Assembly (NCBI GenBank): GCA_017116025.1
Contig: JAFITR010000087.1
Span: 1-6,128 of the forward strand
Length of the DNA stretch: 6,128 bases
Reading direction: 5' to 3'
From: Simkania negevensis
GTDB taxonomy: Bacteria; Chlamydiota; Chlamydiia; Chlamydiales; JAFITR01
Below the pieces are notes generated by a model. That model ran no database searches and was not told the origin of the DNA. It was given only the letters and a program-made list of their open reading frames with translations. Positions 5,928 through 6,128 of the stretch are shown here, piece after piece. The first letter of the stretch is position 1. Each line of letters starts with the position of its first letter. The position numbers and the translations under genes are program-made.

Positions 5928-6128
5928 TATTTCGCGTATGCCCCTCCGGGGCACTCGAGTTTGGCAGTTTTTACCGACCGAGACGTTCCCTGATGAAAAT
6001 TTTCATGGCAGCTTAACCATTCAATCGCCCTTCGGGCTCCATCTTCATTTGCATTAGCACGGATTTCTCGCTTCACTCGTCATCCGAGGCTTTGATCGAG
6101 CGCCCTCCGGGCTTTAATAAAAAGACTC
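5928..6128. other. Gene-free stretch with small GC-rich hairpins
   Basis: No convincing reading frame exists on either strand. Three short hairpins share a form: TGCCCC-TCC-GGGGCA (5939-5953), GCCC-TTC-GGGC (6027-6037) and GCCC-TCC-GGGC (6102-6112). The last is followed by TTTAATAAAAAG, only vaguely terminator-like. A perfect 14-bp palindrome ATGAAAATTTTCAT lies at 5993-6006, and CGGAT/ATCCG (6060-6064 and 6082-6086) could form a further stem. The recurring GCCC-YCGGGC motif suggests a dispersed intergenic repeat, or the remains of one. The next gene lies beyond the window. Confidence 0.6.

Overview
The window reads as a piece of chromosome from a Chlamydiae-like bacterium, most plausibly an environmental (amoeba-associated) relative of Chlamydia. 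This is inferred from gene content and order. A PIN-PhoH ATPase lies beside a divergently transcribed pair: a cysteine-containing protein starting with a short beta-rich segment, and an exported double-SH3 protein. This recalls, from memory and without a search, the phoH / CT016 / CT017 (Ctad1) neighbourhood of Chlamydia trachomatis. The assignment is moderate in confidence.

Layout, left half (minus strand, read right to left from about 3.8 kb). A promoter with a perfect TATAAT (3835-3863) precedes a hypothetical protein gene (3776 to 2987). That gene is interrupted in mid-frame by a run of nine G on its coding strand (plus-strand C9, 3283-3291). After 70 bp comes a secreted protein with two bacterial SH3 domains and a coiled coil (2916-1516), then after only 17 bp comM/yifB (1498 to the left edge). 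ComM is an AAA+ ATPase of the Mg-chelatase-like family and lacks only its last few residues here. The three genes are co-directional, and the last two are very likely one transcript.

Layout, right half (plus strand). A candidate sigma70-type promoter (3980-4008) and a good ribosome binding site lead into a complete 435-residue PIN-PhoH protein (4048-5355). After 85 bp, which hold a weak hairpin and an extended -10 promoter, comes a complete one-piece tmRNA gene, ssrA (5441-5843). It shows a tRNA-Ala-like end with a G3-U wobble, a clear first pseudoknot, and a tag reading frame ending in ...FAQAA. The rest of the window (5844-6128) has no gene. It holds a tandem 31-bp repeat, flanking inverted repeats and several small GC-rich hairpins.

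Functionally, PhoH (PIN nuclease plus ATPase, RNA-related) and tmRNA (ribosome rescue) are both RNA/translation quality-control factors, though nothing shows that they are co-regulated. The left cluster combines a surface or periplasmic protein with a recombination ATPase. The observations most worth a second look are the poly-G tract that splits an otherwise intact gene (phase variation, slippage, decay or sequencing error), the ambiguous resume codon of the tmRNA, and the repeat cluster directly after ssrA. I did not find evidence for a wholly new multi-gene system.
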